Assembly: GCA_002763085.1 (NCBI GenBank)
Contig: PFCY01000007.1
Coordinates: forward strand, 1-6,220
Source of the DNA: Candidatus Pacearchaeota archaeon CG10_big_fil_rev_8_21_14_0_10_32_14
Lineage (GTDB): Archaea > Nanobdellota > Nanobdellia > Pacearchaeales > GW2011-AR1
Direction: 5' to 3'
Length of the DNA: 6,220 nucleotides
Part shown: positions 4,885 to 6,220 of the stretch, piece by piece
How positions within the stretch are numbered: position 1 is the first letter of the stretch
Layout: each line of letters starts with the position of its first letter
Position numbers and translations under genes: made by a program
Notes under the pieces: model-generated
Told to the model about the DNA's origin: nothing
The model's database searches: none
Seen by the model: the letters and a program-made list of their open reading frames with translations, nothing else

Positions 4885-4918
4885 ATTTTAAAGTTTTACT
4901 ACCGCAATTATTTTAAAC
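4885..4918. promoter_or_regulatory. Divergent promoter between the dehydratase and HExxH genes
   Basis: The minus strand reads CGGTAGTAAAACTTTAAAAT (4885-4904), nearly the same as the dph2 promoter at 3922-3940. Its TATA box TTTAAAAT (4885-4892) is centred 25.5 nt from the dehydratase start. On the plus strand, TTTTAAAC (4911-4918) is centred 24.5 nt from the ATG at 4939. Both sides are predicted leaderless. Confidence 0.55.
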
Positions 4919-4938
4919 TATTTTATTTACGGAATTTT

Positions 4939-5433
4939 ATGGTTGTAATAAGTCAACAATATCTTTTTGATAATCCTCTTGGGCCACTAGAAATAAGAAA
5001 CTTACTTTACGGAACAGGAAGCAAGAGCATTTATGGTTTATTTCTTATCAAGAATATGGAAGGTTCGTATTTGCTAGACAGCGGTCAACTAATCAGAAAT
5101 GGGACACATACATTTTCAGTTTAAATAAGTAAAAAACTGGAGGATAAATTCATTGAAATTTTAGTTCATGAATGAGTCCATGTAATAAAGGAACATATTC
5201 CGCTTGGAAAGGATGAATATTGGGACTTAGAAAGAAAAGTGGATGCTGAAGTTAAACGAACATACGACCAATTTTGCGAGGATATACAAGATATTTATTC
5301 AGAATTAAAAGAGGGTAAAAGAGGTTTAGAAATAACTGAATTAGACTCTCATGATTCTGGTGTAATAAAAAAAGTTATAGAGAGAAACAACAGACTAAGA
5401 CTCAATTCTTCGCTTTCACATAATACTCATTAA
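4939..5433 (+). pseudogene. Decayed HExxH metallopeptidase-like gene
   Basis: One plus-strand frame runs 165 codons with only two interruptions: TAA at 5122-5124 and TGA at 5173-5175. The TGA falls inside an HExxH motif: ILVHE, stop, VHVIKEH (5152-5196), where the fourth motif position is lost. A downstream acidic stretch, WDLERKVDAEVKR (5221-5259), could supply a third metal ligand, as in zinc peptidases. The first 61 residues have no recognised domain. Both stops could arise from single C-to-T changes (CAA to TAA, CGA to TGA), and TGA is an ordinary stop in at least five nearby genes, so decay is more likely than recoding. The promoter TATA at 4911-4918 is still present. The 3' end overlaps the superoxide dismutase gene by 32 bp on the opposite strand. 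The family is uncertain beyond the HExxH motif. Confidence 0.6.
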
Positions 5434-6010
5434 CTTTCTTCCAATCAATTACATTAAAAAAAGCATCCACATATTCAGCACGTTTGTTTTGATATTTCAA
5501 ATAATAAGCGTGTTCCCAAACATCAATTCCTAGAATAGGTGTAAATCCATTTCTCAATGGTGTTTCTTGATTTTGAGTCTGAATAATCTCTAGCTTCTTA
5601 CTTCTATTTACAACAAGCCAAGCCCACCCAGATCCAAAAAGGGTATTTGCTTTTTCACTAAATTGTTTTTTAAATTCGTCAAAGCTCCCGAATTCTTTTT
5701 TTATCGCTTCGGCAATTTCACCTTTAAATGCAACATCTTTTTTAAGAATCGTCCAAAAAAAAGAATGATTTACATGACCGCCACCATGATTTCTCACCGC
5801 CCCCTGAATGCTATCCGGAAGAGAATTCAAATTTACGACAAGTTCGACAGCAGTTTTTTTTTGAAGTGCCGGGTGATTCTCAAGTGCAGCGTTCAATTTA
5901 TCGACGTAAGTCTTATGATGTTTACTATAATGAATTTCCATTGTCCGTGCATCTATATATGGCTCGAGGGCACGATAGTCATATCCAAGAGTGGGTAATT
6001 GGTGTGTCAT
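5402..6010 (-). CDS. sod: Superoxide dismutase, Fe/Mn family (Mn-type residues)
   Basis: This 202-residue cytoplasmic enzyme converts superoxide to oxygen and hydrogen peroxide. The metal ligands are in family positions: H27 (MEIHYSKHH), H82 (GGGHVNHSFFW), D163 and H167 (DVWEHAYY). Mn-type discriminators are seen: Gly-Gly-His before the second histidine and Gln148 in TQNQETPL, the site of the MnSOD glutamine. Fe enzymes carry their glutamine from the 70s region instead. Length is normal for the family, and there is no signal peptide. The ATG lies 33 nt from the centre of its TATA box (6040-6047), giving a leader of only a few bases without a Shine-Dalgarno. Upstream is the 13-nt element also found at the zinc-ribbon promoter. 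Its stop is TGA. It may function together with the thiol reductase pair; metal use is predicted from residues only. Confidence 0.96.
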   Translation of the reverse strand: MTHQLPTLGYDYRALEPYIDARTMEIHYSKHHKTYVDKLNAALENHPALQKKTAVELVVNLNSLPDSIQGAVRNHGGGHVNHSFFWTILKKDVAFKGEIAEAIKKEFGSFDEFKKQFSEKANTLFGSGWAWLVVNRSKKLEIIQTQNQETPLRNGFTPILGIDVWEHAYYLKYQNKRAEYVDAFFNVIDWKKVNEYYVKAKN

Positions 6011-6039
6011 TTTAGAATTCTAAAATATAGTTAATCTTT

Positions 6040-6047
6040 TATTTAAA
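6040..6047 (-). promoter_or_regulatory. TATA box for superoxide dismutase
   Basis: TTTAAATA on the minus strand, preceded by the purine-rich stretch CAGAAAGA as a possible BRE. Transcription should begin near 6017, about 7 nt before the ATG. A second AT-rich word at 6020-6028 is too close to the ATG to serve. Confidence 0.6.
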
Positions 6048-6062
6048 TCTTTCTGTAAAAAC

Positions 6063-6075
6063 GGCTTCATCCCAA
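6063..6075 (-). promoter_or_regulatory. Shared upstream element TTGGGATGAAGCC, copy 2
   Basis: The minus strand carries TTGGGATGAAGCC, identical over 13 nt to 81-93. It is separated from the superoxide dismutase TATA box by 15 nt (6048-6062), the same spacing as at the zinc-ribbon promoter. The flanking bases differ, so the match is not part of a longer recent duplication. Confidence 0.6.
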
Positions 6076-6220
6076 ATTAAATTTTTTTGTGAGATTTTGT
6101 TTGTAATTTACTCACCCACTAATCTGGAAGGAGCCTCTACCTTAGAGGTTGAGGGGAGGGGGAGGGAAAGAAAAACTGATTAATATTTTGCTGCTTCGCA
6201 GATTAATGCTCACAAATTAT
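6076..6220. other. Noncoding right end with hairpins and a G-run
   Basis: No credible gene is seen. TTTGTGAG (6086-6093) can pair with CTCACAAA (6210-6217), enclosing two hairpins: CCTCTA/TAGAGG (6134-6139/6143-6148, loop CCT, extendable by a G-U and an A-T pair) and CTGC/GCAG (6191-6194/6198-6201, loop TTC). Between them lies the plus-strand G-run GGGGAGGGGGAGGG (6153-6166). GATTAAT occurs twice as a direct repeat (6178-6184, 6201-6207). The function is unknown, and the structure may continue past the window edge. Confidence 0.45.

Noticed and set aside
5173..5175. TGA in HExxH read as selenocysteine or tryptophan
   Set aside because: TGA ends at least five ordinary genes in the window, a TAA also breaks the same frame, and no SECIS-like structure was found; simple gene decay explains both stops.
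6178..6207. CRISPR-like repeat or transposon end from the GATTAAT direct repeats
   Set aside because: Only two 7-nt copies, with no regular array, transposase or long terminal inverted repeat in the window.

Overview
The window looks like an AT-rich archaeal chromosome segment, probably from a small-genome (DPANN-like) archaeon. That reading rests on three things: a diphthamide-synthesis gene (dph2, restricted to archaea and eukaryotes); archaeal TATA boxes centred about 25-26 nt upstream of start codons, so most lead genes appear leaderless; and a tiny CxxC-x17-CxxC zinc-ribbon protein of a kind common in DPANN and CPR genomes. The phylum-level placement is inference.

Layout, left to right. 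Bases 1-178 are noncoding: nested inverted repeats, a 13-nt element and a TATA box driving an RGG-rich zinc-ribbon protein (+, 179-430). A minus-strand redox pair follows: thioredoxin reductase-like flavoprotein (808-1896) and glutaredoxin-like protein (524-811), joined by an ATGA overlap. Next are a minus-strand four-cysteine protein of unknown function (1994-2563) and the minus-strand dph2 locus (2595-3900). dph2 is split in two by an in-place insertion carrying the 5' half of a GNAT acetyltransferase gene. A divergent promoter separates dph2 from a plus-strand Fic/Doc-family toxin (about 3976-4311) with a ribbon-helix-helix antitoxin candidate downstream (4313-4516). Converging on that pair is a pterin-4a-carbinolamine dehydratase with a charged tail (4525-4863). 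A second, very similar divergent promoter separates it from a decayed HExxH protein gene (4939-5433), which runs into the 3' end of a Mn-type superoxide dismutase (5402-6010, minus). The right end (6076-6220) is noncoding, with hairpins and a G-run.

How the genes may work together. TrxR, glutaredoxin and SOD form a local oxidative-stress set. SOD and the zinc-ribbon gene, at opposite ends of the window and pointing outward-in, share TTGGGATGAAGCC exactly 15 nt upstream of their TATA boxes in the same orientation, which suggests common regulation. The accessory part lies in the middle: the GNAT insertion in dph2, the Fic/RHH pair and the HExxH pseudogene.

The strongest points for follow-up are the split dph2 with its near-duplicated junction sequence (TAAAAAATATGAA / TAAAAAATGAA), the shared SOD/zinc-ribbon promoter element, and the Doc-like toxin with a downstream RHH partner.
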